DNA from: CAYWBI01 sp964456445
Lineage (GTDB): Bacteria; Calditrichota; Calditrichia; Calditrichales; J004
Direction of reading: 5' to 3'
Assembly (NCBI GenBank): GCA_964456445.1
Contig: CAYWBI010000006.1
Coordinates: 1 to 60,200, forward strand
Length of the DNA stretch: 60,200 bases
Of this stretch, positions 7,999 to 16,381 are shown in pieces; positions within the stretch are counted from its first letter, which is position 1; the number at the start of each line of letters is the position of its first letter. The notes below the pieces were generated by a model. It was not told the origin of the DNA. It saw only the letters and a program-made list of their open reading frames with translations, and searched no databases. The position numbers were made by a program, and so were the translations under genes.

Positions 7999-9723
7999 CT
8001 ATCCGTCAACAGCGTTTTGTAGATCCGGCAAGTCCAGTCCGGCGTCAAACGCAACTTTTAGTGCGGTAGTCTTTATTTGGTTTATCTTTAAACTATCCTC
8101 ATTTCGGCATAATTCCCGAATAACTGTTTTAAATGTTTGCATGTCATTTGAATATACTGAACGGACGAGTCCATTGGAGATATCCAATACGGCGGATAGC
8201 ACAGGACTATCCGTTGTTTTTTTTAAGGCGTCTTCTTTTGAAAGCACACCTTGAAGCTGGGTCAATAATTTGTTGATTGCACCGCTAAGTAGCTTTGTTC
8301 CCGCGGTGTCGGTGCTGTTTAAGCCAACTTGTGTTTCCATCAGCCTTTTAAGGAAAAAGATGAAATCATTTGATGAAATAATTTTACCATAACGTGGGGC
8401 TATCCATTTGGGGGCGGGGTCTAAATTTTTAATGGCGGTCAAAGCCGTGTGTAATGCCTTGGAGTCTGGCAAGCGCCGTTTATGAAATGCACGCATGGCA
8501 GGCCAATCTTCTTTTGTCATAAAAAATGTATGGCCATTGGATGATGATGCATTTGAACTAAACAGCAGGCCGCTAAAGAGCACCTGGCGCTCCACGTCGT
8601 AGGTTATAAATGAGCCGGGTTCCGCGCAAAAGGGGACCGGAATAAATTTTAATCTTTGCCCTGATGCCAGCCGGATGACCGGTTGGCCATTTTGCTCCAG
8701 CATTTTTACACTCTTTGGATTTATATCATAAAACCGTGCCAATTGCCAGGTTTGTTTTGACGTCATGCAAATGGCCCTGCTGTTCATTTTTCTTAAAAAC
8801 ATACTGTTAAGACAAACATCCGGTGCGGCCTCGGGCAAGACATAAATGTTAATTTTATTAATATCTTTTATAACATGGTTTATTTTATCGGCTATTTCAT
8901 TAAAGTGCGCAGGGGCCCCAGGCTCCATCCATAAATTGATTTTTTTTTCCGGGCCCTTAAAACAGCGTAGGTAACTGTTTTTTAACACGCCATCTTGTGT
9001 TGTGGACGCCCCTATCCACCAGACATCCGGCTCAAATTCCACGGCAGAAGTTACATCAATTTCCGGTACATGGGCGGCAATTCCCGTATTTAGATTGATC
9101 CCGACCGGGCGGATGATAAAATTGCCATGCCGCCATTTTCTCAATGTATCCAATGCTTCGTCCGCCGGAAGTTCTTCAAACTCAACATCGGTGATATCGC
9201 CGTTTTGTAAAAACAAAGTGCCGATTTCCCCTTCTTGCTGCAAGATGAGTGTTCCGCTCAATTTTTCTTTTAAACAGAGATCAATCAGCTCATCCACCGA
9301 GCGTTCATCTAAGCGCCCCTTGTGTTGGCCTGCCTGTTCGCGGGTTTGGTCCATTCGCCGGAAAATGGCTTCCATTTTGACAAGCACCTCATCCACGTTA
9401 AACGGTTTAAGCAGGAAATCGTCCCCGCCAAGCGAGATGCCTTCCACCAGTTTTTCCTTTTTGCCCGTTAAAAATATAAATGGGATAGATTGGGTGATGG
9501 GGTTTTCCCTTACACGCCGGCAAAGTTCAAGGCCATCTATATTGGGCATACTGATATCCGAAATGATCAGATCGGGTATTACGGTCTGAAGTTTTTGTAG
9601 TGCCTTTTCACCATCCGAAGCGGTAATTGCTTCATATTCTCCGCCAAGATCAAGAATCCGCTGTAAGGCCAGCATAATTGCTTCTTCATCTTCTACAATT
9701 AGCACCGTTCGTTTTGAAAGCAT
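7999..9723 (-). CDS. response regulator: REC, PATAN (DUF4388) and degenerate metallo-beta-lactamase/ODP-like domain
   Basis: Start: ATG at 9723 with GAGGGG just upstream. The receiver domain (1-125) has acidic E11/D12, phospho-acceptor D56 (ISDISMP), T86 and K106 (LLKPF). Residues about 137-205 form a PATAN/DUF4388 module, common in gliding and sensory proteins. Residues about 235-460 resemble the di-iron MBL fold of flavodiiron (ODP) proteins: EPGSFITYDVERQVLFSGLL (368-387) and IAPRYGKIIS (441-450). The His/Glu ligands expected around PEAAPDV (297-303), CAEPG (366-370) and PRYG (443-446, where P-x-HG is usual) are missing, so the fold is probably non-catalytic. No DNA-binding domain is seen, so the output is likely protein-protein. 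No paired kinase is adjacent. Confidence 0.8.
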   Translation of the reverse strand: MLSKRTVLIVEDEEAIMLALQRILDLGGEYEAITASDGEKALQKLQTVIPDLIISDISMPNIDGLELCRRVRENPITQSIPFIFLTGKKEKLVEGISLGGDDFLLKPFNVDEVLVKMEAIFRRMDQTREQAGQHKGRLDERSVDELIDLCLKEKLSGTLILQQEGEIGTLFLQNGDITDVEFEELPADEALDTLRKWRHGNFIIRPVGINLNTGIAAHVPEIDVTSAVEFEPDVWWIGASTTQDGVLKNSYLRCFKGPEKKINLWMEPGAPAHFNEIADKINHVIKDINKINIYVLPEAAPDVCLNSMFLRKMNSRAICMTSKQTWQLARFYDINPKSVKMLEQNGQPVIRLASGQRLKFIPVPFCAEPGSFITYDVERQVLFSGLLFSSNASSSNGHTFFMTKEDWPAMRAFHKRRLPDSKALHTALTAIKNLDPAPKWIAPRYGKIISSNDFIFFLKRLMETQVGLNSTDTAGTKLLSGAINKLLTQLQGVLSKEDALKKTTDSPVLSAVLDISNGLVRSVYSNDMQTFKTVIRELCRNEDSLKINQIKTTALKVAFDAGLDLPDLQNAVDG

Positions 9724-9920
9724 TTCCCCTCGCAATGTTTTCTAAAAGTTTCTACCTTGATAGGGATATTTTCAATGGGCTTTTAAACAATAAAATTTTA
9801 TCCACCCCATTTTCCCTAAATCCATAATAAAAAATTTATTCGCTTTTATAAATTTTGTAAAATATACACAATAATCGATTTAGACAAAAAACCTTTAAGA
9901 CAATCGCCGGAGAAGGCATA

Positions 9921-10361
9921 ATGACTGATTTTATATCCCGTTTAAAAAGAAGTGTTGAAGAGAGTTATGATAATTTACGCAGCAACGCGGTTTCCATAAA
10001 GGACGTTGCCGAAGAATTTAGTAAAATTGCCAAACTTAAATTTGAGTTGTACCAGCTTGAAGGCGTCCGTGAAAAAAAACTGACCGTGCTTGGTAAGTCC
10101 ATTTATCCGTTTTTATTGGAAAATAATTTTGATGGTCTCAAAAACCATGAAACCTTGCCGGTCTTATTGGATGAGATAAAGAATCACAACAATCAAATCG
10201 AGCTTATTCAGCATGCCATTAAAGATATTACGAAAAAGGGGCCCAAACCGATAAGCGGGGAAGACAAACAAAATATCCGTTCCGAAATTGAGGCGCTTGA
10301 AAAACAAATTGAAGCACGTTTAAACGACTTAAAGGCAGTCAAGAAAGCGTTGGAAGATTAA
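9921..10361 (+). CDS. hypothetical coiled-coil protein (146 aa)
   Basis: A clear ribosome site (GGAGAAGG) precedes the ATG. The protein is highly charged and almost wholly helical. Residues 1-60 and 105-146 have heptad-like patterns, the latter ending IEARLNDLKAVKKAL. There is no signal peptide, membrane segment or catalytic motif. It precedes the TPP riboswitch but lies outside its control. Similar small coiled-coil proteins act as scaffolds or chaperone-like factors; no function can be assigned. Confidence 0.75.
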   Translation: MTDFISRLKRSVEESYDNLRSNAVSIKDVAEEFSKIAKLKFELYQLEGVREKKLTVLGKSIYPFLLENNFDGLKNHETLPVLLDEIKNHNNQIELIQHAIKDITKKGPKPISGEDKQNIRSEIEALEKQIEARLNDLKAVKKALED

Positions 10362-10397
10362 AGGATTACACCGGGTAAAACCGGAATAAAAATAGAG

Positions 10398-10480
10398 ACG
10401 CGGGGGTGTTCCGGGCTTTTATTCGGAACTGAGATTACACCCTTAAAACCTGATCCGGGTAGTGCCGGCGGAGGGAGCAT
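10398..10480 (+). promoter_or_regulatory. TPP (THI-element) riboswitch aptamer
   Basis: Both conserved halves are present: CTGAGATTACACCC at 10429-10442 (pyrimidine-sensing arm) and ACCTGATCCGGGTAGTGCCG starting at 10448, continuing GCGGAGGGA to 10476 (pyrophosphate-sensing arm). The 5' GGGGGTG at 10402-10408 pairs with the CACCC after CTGAGATTA. The three genes downstream fit thiamine uptake and phosphorylation. A terminator hairpin follows within 15 nt, so control is probably by premature termination when thiamine diphosphate binds. Confidence 0.95.
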
Positions 10481-10491
10481 GGATTACTCAC

Positions 10492-10524
10492 ACGCTGCCC
10501 CTCTTTGGAACAGCGTTTTTTTTT
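10492..10524 (+). terminator. riboswitch-controlled intrinsic terminator
   Basis: ACGCTG (10492-10497) pairs with CAGCGT (10511-10516), with an inner CC/GG extension, and is followed by a run of T to 10524. It sits between the TPP aptamer and the TonB receptor gene, the usual place for an expression-platform terminator. Confidence 0.85.
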
Positions 10525-10592
10525 ATCCAAATTACCTTTCTCTCACGTCCCTTAAACATTGATTTTTATAAACTAACTATAAGGTTGGAAAC

Positions 10593-13052
10593 ATGATCAA
10601 GTTATTATCTGTTATATTACTATTAATTTCCGTTGGGCTTGCCCGGGATATTGTTATAAGTGGCCAGGTGACCGCTGGCAAAAACCATCAAACCCTGAGC
10701 GGGGTCAATGTCTATATCGAAAACAGCAGCATCGGGACGTCCACCGATGCCAATGGTCGTTTTCTGCTGGTCAATGTCCCACGAGGCAACCGTCTTACAC
10801 TTGTCTTTAATTATATGGGTTATGCCAGGGAGAAAAGAACCTTTATTGCCCGGACGGACACAACCTTCAATGTGCGTCTGGGCCAGGATATCTTAAAAGG
10901 GCCCATTGTTACGTCCGTGGCAACCATGGCGAACGAGCGCCGCTCCGCTGTTACTTTTTCCAATATCGACAAACAAGAACTGCAAAACCGTTATACGACG
11001 CAGGATATTCCCGAGCTTCTTGCCGATTTACCGTCAACGACTTTTTACTCAGAAAACGGAAACGGCCTGGGTTATAACTATCTTAGCATCCGCGGTTTTG
11101 GCCAGCGGCGCATTTCCGTACTGATAAACGGCATCCCTCAAAATGACCCGGAAGACCATAATATTTACTGGATTGATTTTCCGGATTTAACGTCGAATAT
11201 CGAAGAGATACAGGTGCAACGCGGTGCCGGAAATGCATTTTACGGGCCGGCGGCCATTGGAGGTTCGATCAATATTAAAAGCAATAATTTTTCTCCGGAG
11301 TTCCGGATGGAAGCCCAATATGGTTTGGGATCATTCAATACACGTAAACAATTGTTTTCTGTAAACAGCGGACTTCTTGCCGATCATTATATCTTTTTTG
11401 GCCGCTATTCCGCCATCAAATCCGATGGATATCGTGAGCGGGCCTGGACGGATTTCAGCAGTTTTTTTATCGGCGGCGCCCGTTACGATACGAACAGTAG
11501 TCTGCGTTTGCATTTTTATGGTGGGCCGATAAAAGATGGCTTGGCTTATAATGGCCTTCCGCGTTCCTTTAACGATGATAACCGCCTGAGACGCAAAAAC
11601 CTCACGGGCTTTAGTTATTCGGATAATGGCGATGGTACGCGTAGTATATCGGTTTATCCGCGTCGCAATGATGAAACAGAAAATTTTAGCCAGCCGCATA
11701 TAGAATTGCTCCATGAATGGCAGGTGTCAGAAAAAATGACGTTGAACAACAGCCTGTTTTATGTAACGGGAAAGGGTTTTTTTGATTATGACGGTTCCTG
11801 GGGCACCGCACAATATTTTCGTTTAACGCCCCAATTCGGCTATGCCGTGGATACAATACCTGCAAATGCGCTGATCCGCGCCTATGTGGCAAATGAACAA
11901 TTTGGCTGGTTGCCGCAAATGATACTCAAAACGCGGGATGGCAACATTACCTTTGGGGCGGAAATCCGTTACCATCGTTCCCTGCATTGGGGCCGTTTGC
12001 AAAAAGGCGATGGCCTCGGGACGGATATTGTCGGCGACAATGGCCGCCATTTTTACGAATATCACGGCGGCAAAGATATCTTTTCTGTTTATTATCATCA
12101 AAATTATCTCTGGACAAGTAAGATTACCCTACAAACCGATTTGCAATATGTCTATAAACGCTATCGCTTGTTTGACGAGAAGTTTGTTGGCACCGATTTT
12201 AAAATTCCCTATCAATTTCTGAACCCGCGTGTTGGTCTAAATTATAATTTATCCCGCAATTCCAATGCCTACTTTAGCCTTTATAGCACAACCAGGGAAC
12301 CGCGTCTTAAAAACCTGTATGATGCGGCCGAATCCGGGACCCCGGCCTCATGGGGAGCCGTGACCCCCCAGTTTAGCTTGTTGGCAGATAGCAGCGGATA
12401 TGATTTTAACGCACCATTGGTACAACCGGAAACCTTGACCGGATTGGAATTTGGCCTGGGGATAAAACGCGATTTGTGGCAATTGAAGGCCAATGTTTAT
12501 ATAATGGATTTTAAAAATGAAATTATTAAGAAGGGGCAGGTTGACCGCTTTGGTCAGCCTATAACCGGAAATGCCGAACATACCCGTCATTATGGCCTGG
12601 AATTGAGCGGCGCCTGGCGTTTTTTATCCCGATTTCGAGTGGCGGGAAACGCATCGTTTAGCCGTAACCGTCTTTTGACCTATACCGTTTATAATACGGC
12701 CAATGACAGTGTCCGTCTTGATGGCAACCCTATTGTGGGTTTTCCTGATATGCTCGCTAATTTGAGTATAACTTATAATTGGGACAAGATTTTCGTATCA
12801 TTGAGCAACAAATTTGTTGGTTCTTTTTATACGGATAATTTTAAAAATGAAATGCTTAAAAATGCGGCTTACAATACGGTGAATTTAAGTGCACATTATA
12901 AAATAGCCTTTGGGCCGTCAAATGCATTTGTACTACAATTCCGCATTAGCAATTTATTAAACCGTAAGTATATGGCCTATGGTGAGGGTGATGAATTCTT
13001 CCCCGCGGCAACACGTGCCTTTTACGGGGGGATAAAGTATGAGTTCAGATAA
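10593..13052 (+). CDS. TonB-dependent receptor, predicted thiamine (or precursor) outer-membrane transporter
   Basis: This 819-aa protein has a signal peptide (about 1-17, ending VGLARD), a carboxypeptidase-regulatory-like beta domain (about 20-105), then a TonB plug (about 110-235). Plug motifs are LSIRGFGQRRISVLINGIPQ and IEEIQVQRGAGNAFYGP. The rest is a 22-strand barrel ending in an aromatic-rich strand (FYGGIKYEF). Placement directly after a TPP riboswitch indicates thiamine, its phosphates or a pyrimidine/thiazole precursor as ligand. Bacteroidetes carry comparable riboswitch-linked receptors. The 3' end overlaps the thiamine kinase gene by 14 bp. Energy would come from TonB-ExbBD encoded elsewhere. 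Confidence 0.92.
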   Translation: MIKLLSVILLLISVGLARDIVISGQVTAGKNHQTLSGVNVYIENSSIGTSTDANGRFLLVNVPRGNRLTLVFNYMGYAREKRTFIARTDTTFNVRLGQDILKGPIVTSVATMANERRSAVTFSNIDKQELQNRYTTQDIPELLADLPSTTFYSENGNGLGYNYLSIRGFGQRRISVLINGIPQNDPEDHNIYWIDFPDLTSNIEEIQVQRGAGNAFYGPAAIGGSINIKSNNFSPEFRMEAQYGLGSFNTRKQLFSVNSGLLADHYIFFGRYSAIKSDGYRERAWTDFSSFFIGGARYDTNSSLRLHFYGGPIKDGLAYNGLPRSFNDDNRLRRKNLTGFSYSDNGDGTRSISVYPRRNDETENFSQPHIELLHEWQVSEKMTLNNSLFYVTGKGFFDYDGSWGTAQYFRLTPQFGYAVDTIPANALIRAYVANEQFGWLPQMILKTRDGNITFGAEIRYHRSLHWGRLQKGDGLGTDIVGDNGRHFYEYHGGKDIFSVYYHQNYLWTSKITLQTDLQYVYKRYRLFDEKFVGTDFKIPYQFLNPRVGLNYNLSRNSNAYFSLYSTTREPRLKNLYDAAESGTPASWGAVTPQFSLLADSSGYDFNAPLVQPETLTGLEFGLGIKRDLWQLKANVYIMDFKNEIIKKGQVDRFGQPITGNAEHTRHYGLELSGAWRFLSRFRVAGNASFSRNRLLTYTVYNTANDSVRLDGNPIVGFPDMLANLSITYNWDKIFVSLSNKFVGSFYTDNFKNEMLKNAAYNTVNLSAHYKIAFGPSNAFVLQFRISNLLNRKYMAYGEGDEFFPAATRAFYGGIKYEFR

Positions 13053-13677
13053 AAATATTTTAATCGTGGCCAATGGGGAAAAAGCAAACAGAGAACTGAT
13101 TCTGCAAAGGGCGCATCTGGCGGAATACATCATTGCCGCCGATGGCGGGATAAATGCCTGTATGCAATTTATGATCAAACCGGACTGTCTTATTGGCGAT
13201 CTGGATTCGTATGATCATAGTTCCCGGAAGGAGATGCCAGATATAAAAATTCTGCGTATCAGTGATCAAAATACAACGGATATGCAAAAGGCGCTGAATT
13301 ATGCATGCTCGTTAAATCCAACCCGTATCGATGTCATTGGCGCCTTTGGTAAACGTGTCGATCATACCATTGGCAATATTCTGATCCTGCATGGTTATAC
13401 CGCTGATATCCCATTGTTTATGCACGAAAATTTTGGCAGTCTGTCGGTTATTTTTCCCGGAACAACGCAGCTTTCAAATTCAATTGGCAATACAATCTCG
13501 CTCTTTGCCTTGCAACCCGTAAACAATCTGAGGCTTCAGGGCTTCGAATTCCCGCTGGAAAATCCCCGGATAGAACCGGGGTTTATCGGCGTCAGCAATA
13601 AAGTAAACCGGAGCGATGCAGTTATTTCCTTTGATGACGGACGTTTGCTTATGTATCGGCTAAGGCATGAGGGGTAG
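13039..13677 (+). CDS. thiN: thiamine pyrophosphokinase
   Basis: This 212-aa enzyme transfers pyrophosphate from ATP to thiamine to give thiamine diphosphate. Family motifs are in order: ADGG (33-36), IGDLDS (53-58), the QNTTDMQKAL stretch, GAFGKRVDHTIGN, and a C-terminal GVSN that contacts thiamine. Length is normal. It overlaps the receptor gene upstream and is followed after 3 bp by the symporter gene, so the three are co-transcribed under the TPP riboswitch. This completes a take-up-and-activate route that bypasses de novo synthesis. Confidence 0.93.
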   Translation: MSSDKNILIVANGEKANRELILQRAHLAEYIIAADGGINACMQFMIKPDCLIGDLDSYDHSSRKEMPDIKILRISDQNTTDMQKALNYACSLNPTRIDVIGAFGKRVDHTIGNILILHGYTADIPLFMHENFGSLSVIFPGTTQLSNSIGNTISLFALQPVNNLRLQGFEFPLENPRIEPGFIGVSNKVNRSDAVISFDDGRLLMYRLRHEG

Positions 13678-13680
13678 AGT

Positions 13681-15081
13681 ATGACATTGGATGCCATCGC
13701 CGTCATTTTATACCTAAGTGGATTGATTTATCTTGGGGTTTCCGTACGCCAGCGTAAACCGGATAACGAAACATTTTTTTTAAGCGGGCGCAGTTTAACC
13801 TTGCCGGCCATGATTGCCACGCTGGTCACGACCTGGTATGGTGGCATTCTTGGAGTGGGTGAATTCGTTTACCGTTTTGGTATTTCTGCCTGGACGGTAT
13901 TTGGTTTGCCCTATTATGTTTTTGCTGCATTGTTTGCGCTGGTTGCCGCAAAGAAATTACGGCTTGCCAGGTATATGGGTATCCCGGATTTGCTTTACCG
14001 GAACTACGGAAAAAAAACAGGGTTTATCGGCAGCGTTTACATTTTGTTCATTACCTCTCCCGCGCCATATATCCTAACCTGTGGCGTGATTCTTGGTTAT
14101 GTTTTTGGGGTTTCACTGATCCCGGCGACGTTGGGCAGTGCATTTTTTTCGATTGTTTATGTTGCTGTGGGGGGATTTCGTTCGGTCGTGCGTACCGATA
14201 AACTGCAATTTATCCTGATGTATGGCGGTTTTATTATTCTGGTTTTATATTTGTTTCTTGACTTCAACATGCCTGTTGTAAATTTTGTGTCCCTCCCGGC
14301 GTCTCATAAATCATTGACCGGCGGAATCGGCTGGCAGGAATTATTTGTTTGGTTTTTTATTGCCAGCTGGACTTTTATTGATCCATCATTCCATCAGCGC
14401 GTTGCCGCCGCAAAAAACAGCCGAACCGCCCGCAACGGAATTCTGTTTTCCATTGCATTTTGGTTGCTGTTTGATATCATGACCATCAATACCGGTCTCT
14501 ATGCCGTGAATATATTAAAGGATACGTCACCGTTATTGGTTTACCCGATATTGGCCCAAAAAGTATTACCACCGTTTTTTTACAGTTTATTTATCGTCGG
14601 ATTGCTGGCAACTGCCATGTCCACGGTGGATAGTTTCACCTTTCTGTCCGCTCAAACCTATGGCCAGGATTTGGTGGCGCGGTTAAATAAAAAAAACAGT
14701 GATACCGAAATTCAACATTATACCCGGCAGGGTCTTGTATTAACGGCGGTCATCGCTTTATTGCTTATCTGGTCCGCCCCATCGATTGTGGCCTTATGGT
14801 ATAACCTTGGAAGTGTTTTTATTCCACCGTTGTTACTGCCGGTGATGGCCGTCCTGTATCCACGTTTAAAAATTTCCAATAAAGCAACATTTGTAAATTT
14901 ACTGACTGCTTTTATTGTGAGCGTTGCCTGGCTGCTTACAGGCCAGTTTTTGGGGCGTGCCTTATGGGGGACCCAGCCTTTTATACCGGGGATGACACTG
15001 AGTGTTTTTATATATGGATATGTTCTGCTAAAAAAACGCAAGGCTATCGATCAAGAACCCGTGTCCGGTAGGATGGTTTAG
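13681..15081 (+). CDS. sodium:solute symporter family protein, predicted thiamine transporter
   Basis: This is a 466-aa SSS (LeuT-fold) permease with about 12-13 membrane segments. Family features include the N-terminal SGRSLTLPAM region, TWYGGILGVGEF in the substrate pathway and LLATAMSTVDSF, which carries the small/hydroxyl residues of the sodium site. It is the third gene of the TPP-riboswitch operon. An SSS permease in this setting matches the predicted thiamine transporter type known as ThiV in other lineages, but thiamine specificity is inferred from the riboswitch, not from residues. It converges with the DUF819 gene with a 1-bp gap. Confidence 0.88.
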   Translation: MTLDAIAVILYLSGLIYLGVSVRQRKPDNETFFLSGRSLTLPAMIATLVTTWYGGILGVGEFVYRFGISAWTVFGLPYYVFAALFALVAAKKLRLARYMGIPDLLYRNYGKKTGFIGSVYILFITSPAPYILTCGVILGYVFGVSLIPATLGSAFFSIVYVAVGGFRSVVRTDKLQFILMYGGFIILVLYLFLDFNMPVVNFVSLPASHKSLTGGIGWQELFVWFFIASWTFIDPSFHQRVAAAKNSRTARNGILFSIAFWLLFDIMTINTGLYAVNILKDTSPLLVYPILAQKVLPPFFYSLFIVGLLATAMSTVDSFTFLSAQTYGQDLVARLNKKNSDTEIQHYTRQGLVLTAVIALLLIWSAPSIVALWYNLGSVFIPPLLLPVMAVLYPRLKISNKATFVNLLTAFIVSVAWLLTGQFLGRALWGTQPFIPGMTLSVFIYGYVLLKKRKAIDQEPVSGRMV

Positions 15082-15082
15082 G

Positions 15083-16324
15083 CTATGGCGCCACAGCCTG
15101 CATCAAAATGCCGGTAAGCCAGGCGCCATATGTGCCCAATGCATAGCCTAAAACGGCCAACAGGACGCCCACGGGCGCAAGCGCCGGATGAAAAGCGGAA
15201 GCTACGATCGGTGCAGAAGCCGCCCCGCCAATATTTGCCTGGCTGCCGACCGCGGTAAAAAAGAATGGCGCCCGGATTAATTTTGCCACCGTTAATAAAA
15301 TGCTAATATGTACCAGCATCCATATTGCGGCCACAAGGAACAGGCCAGGGTTATCGAGGATAGCCAATATATCCATTTTCATGCCGATTGTGGCAACCAG
15401 CATATAGAGCAAAAAACTGCCATACATCGAGGCCCCGGCGCCCTCCAGGTTGCGGGCTTTGGTAAAGGACAATGTCAGGCCGCCTGTCGTTGCAATAACC
15501 ACGATCCAAAAAAATGTAGATGTAAGGCTGTACTGTTTTAAAAACGGCGCTGTTTGTTTTATCCAGGGAACAATTTCCCCGGCCCCCCAATGGGCAAGGG
15601 CGGTCAGGCCAAAGCCCGCGGCCATAATGGAGATAAAATCTTTTAAAGATGGGATATGGGCCGTCTTTTTGCGGAATTTCTCAACCTTGTTCTTAACTTC
15701 TTCGATTGCCGATGCATCCGCGCCGAACCATTTGTCAATGCGTTTGCTGATCCCGACCCCATATAATAAGACGGCCAGCCATACATTTGAGGTTATCACA
15801 TCAACGGTAATAATTGCCGAAAAAATCTGATCGCCAACATGAAACACTTCTTTCATCGCTGTTTGATTGGCCCCACCGCCAATCCAGCTGCCGGCAACGG
15901 TGGCCAGACCCCGCCAAACGGCATTTGGGCCATGACCACCTACAATATCCGGCGCAAAACCGGAAACAATTAAAATGGCCAACGGACCACCGATGATAAT
16001 ACCAAATGACCCGGCAAGAAACATAATCAATGCCTTGGGGCCAAGATGTAATATGGCTTTCATATCGATGCTAAGCGTAAAAAGCACCAGGCTGGCCGGT
16101 AACAGATAACGCGAGGCAACAAAGTAAAGATGCGAGCTGTCACCGGAAATAATACCGAATGAATTAAATAACGACGGTATAAAATAGCAAAGCAAAAGTG
16201 CAGGAACTACGCTGTAAAATTTTTTTATATAGGGGTTAACACTTGCCTCGGTTATAAAGATTAAGGCCAGTATCACAATCAACAGACCAAGGACGACGGC
16301 GTCGTTTTGGATGAGTGCGTGCAT
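15083..16324 (-). CDS. DUF819 family integral membrane protein
   Basis: This 413-aa protein has about 11 hydrophobic segments and the DUF819 (YjcL-like) hallmarks: ATVAGSWIGGGANQTAMKEV in the middle and a Gly/Ala-rich C-terminal segment (GSQANIGGAASAPIVASAFH). The paired, inverted GG(A/G)AN motifs suggest a two-fold transporter fold like that of glutamate or bile-acid carriers. The substrate is unknown in the family. It stands alone, tail to tail with the thiamine symporter, so it is not part of the riboswitch operon. Confidence 0.88.
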   Translation of the reverse strand: MHALIQNDAVVLGLLIVILALIFITEASVNPYIKKFYSVVPALLLCYFIPSLFNSFGIISGDSSHLYFVASRYLLPASLVLFTLSIDMKAILHLGPKALIMFLAGSFGIIIGGPLAILIVSGFAPDIVGGHGPNAVWRGLATVAGSWIGGGANQTAMKEVFHVGDQIFSAIITVDVITSNVWLAVLLYGVGISKRIDKWFGADASAIEEVKNKVEKFRKKTAHIPSLKDFISIMAAGFGLTALAHWGAGEIVPWIKQTAPFLKQYSLTSTFFWIVVIATTGGLTLSFTKARNLEGAGASMYGSFLLYMLVATIGMKMDILAILDNPGLFLVAAIWMLVHISILLTVAKLIRAPFFFTAVGSQANIGGAASAPIVASAFHPALAPVGVLLAVLGYALGTYGAWLTGILMQAVAP

Positions 16325-16381
16325 AGAGTTTTTTTCTCCGATAGGGTTGTGTGTATCCGCTCTGCAAATTGAAAAGATCGC

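Noticed and set aside
7895..8254. 119-codon plus-strand open frame
   Set aside because: It is mostly antisense to the REC-PATAN gene and has no start signal or recognisable composition.
15081..15083. Possible shared terminator between the convergent symporter and DUF819 genes
   Set aside because: The genes abut with a 1-bp gap and no hairpin with a T-run is visible at the junction.
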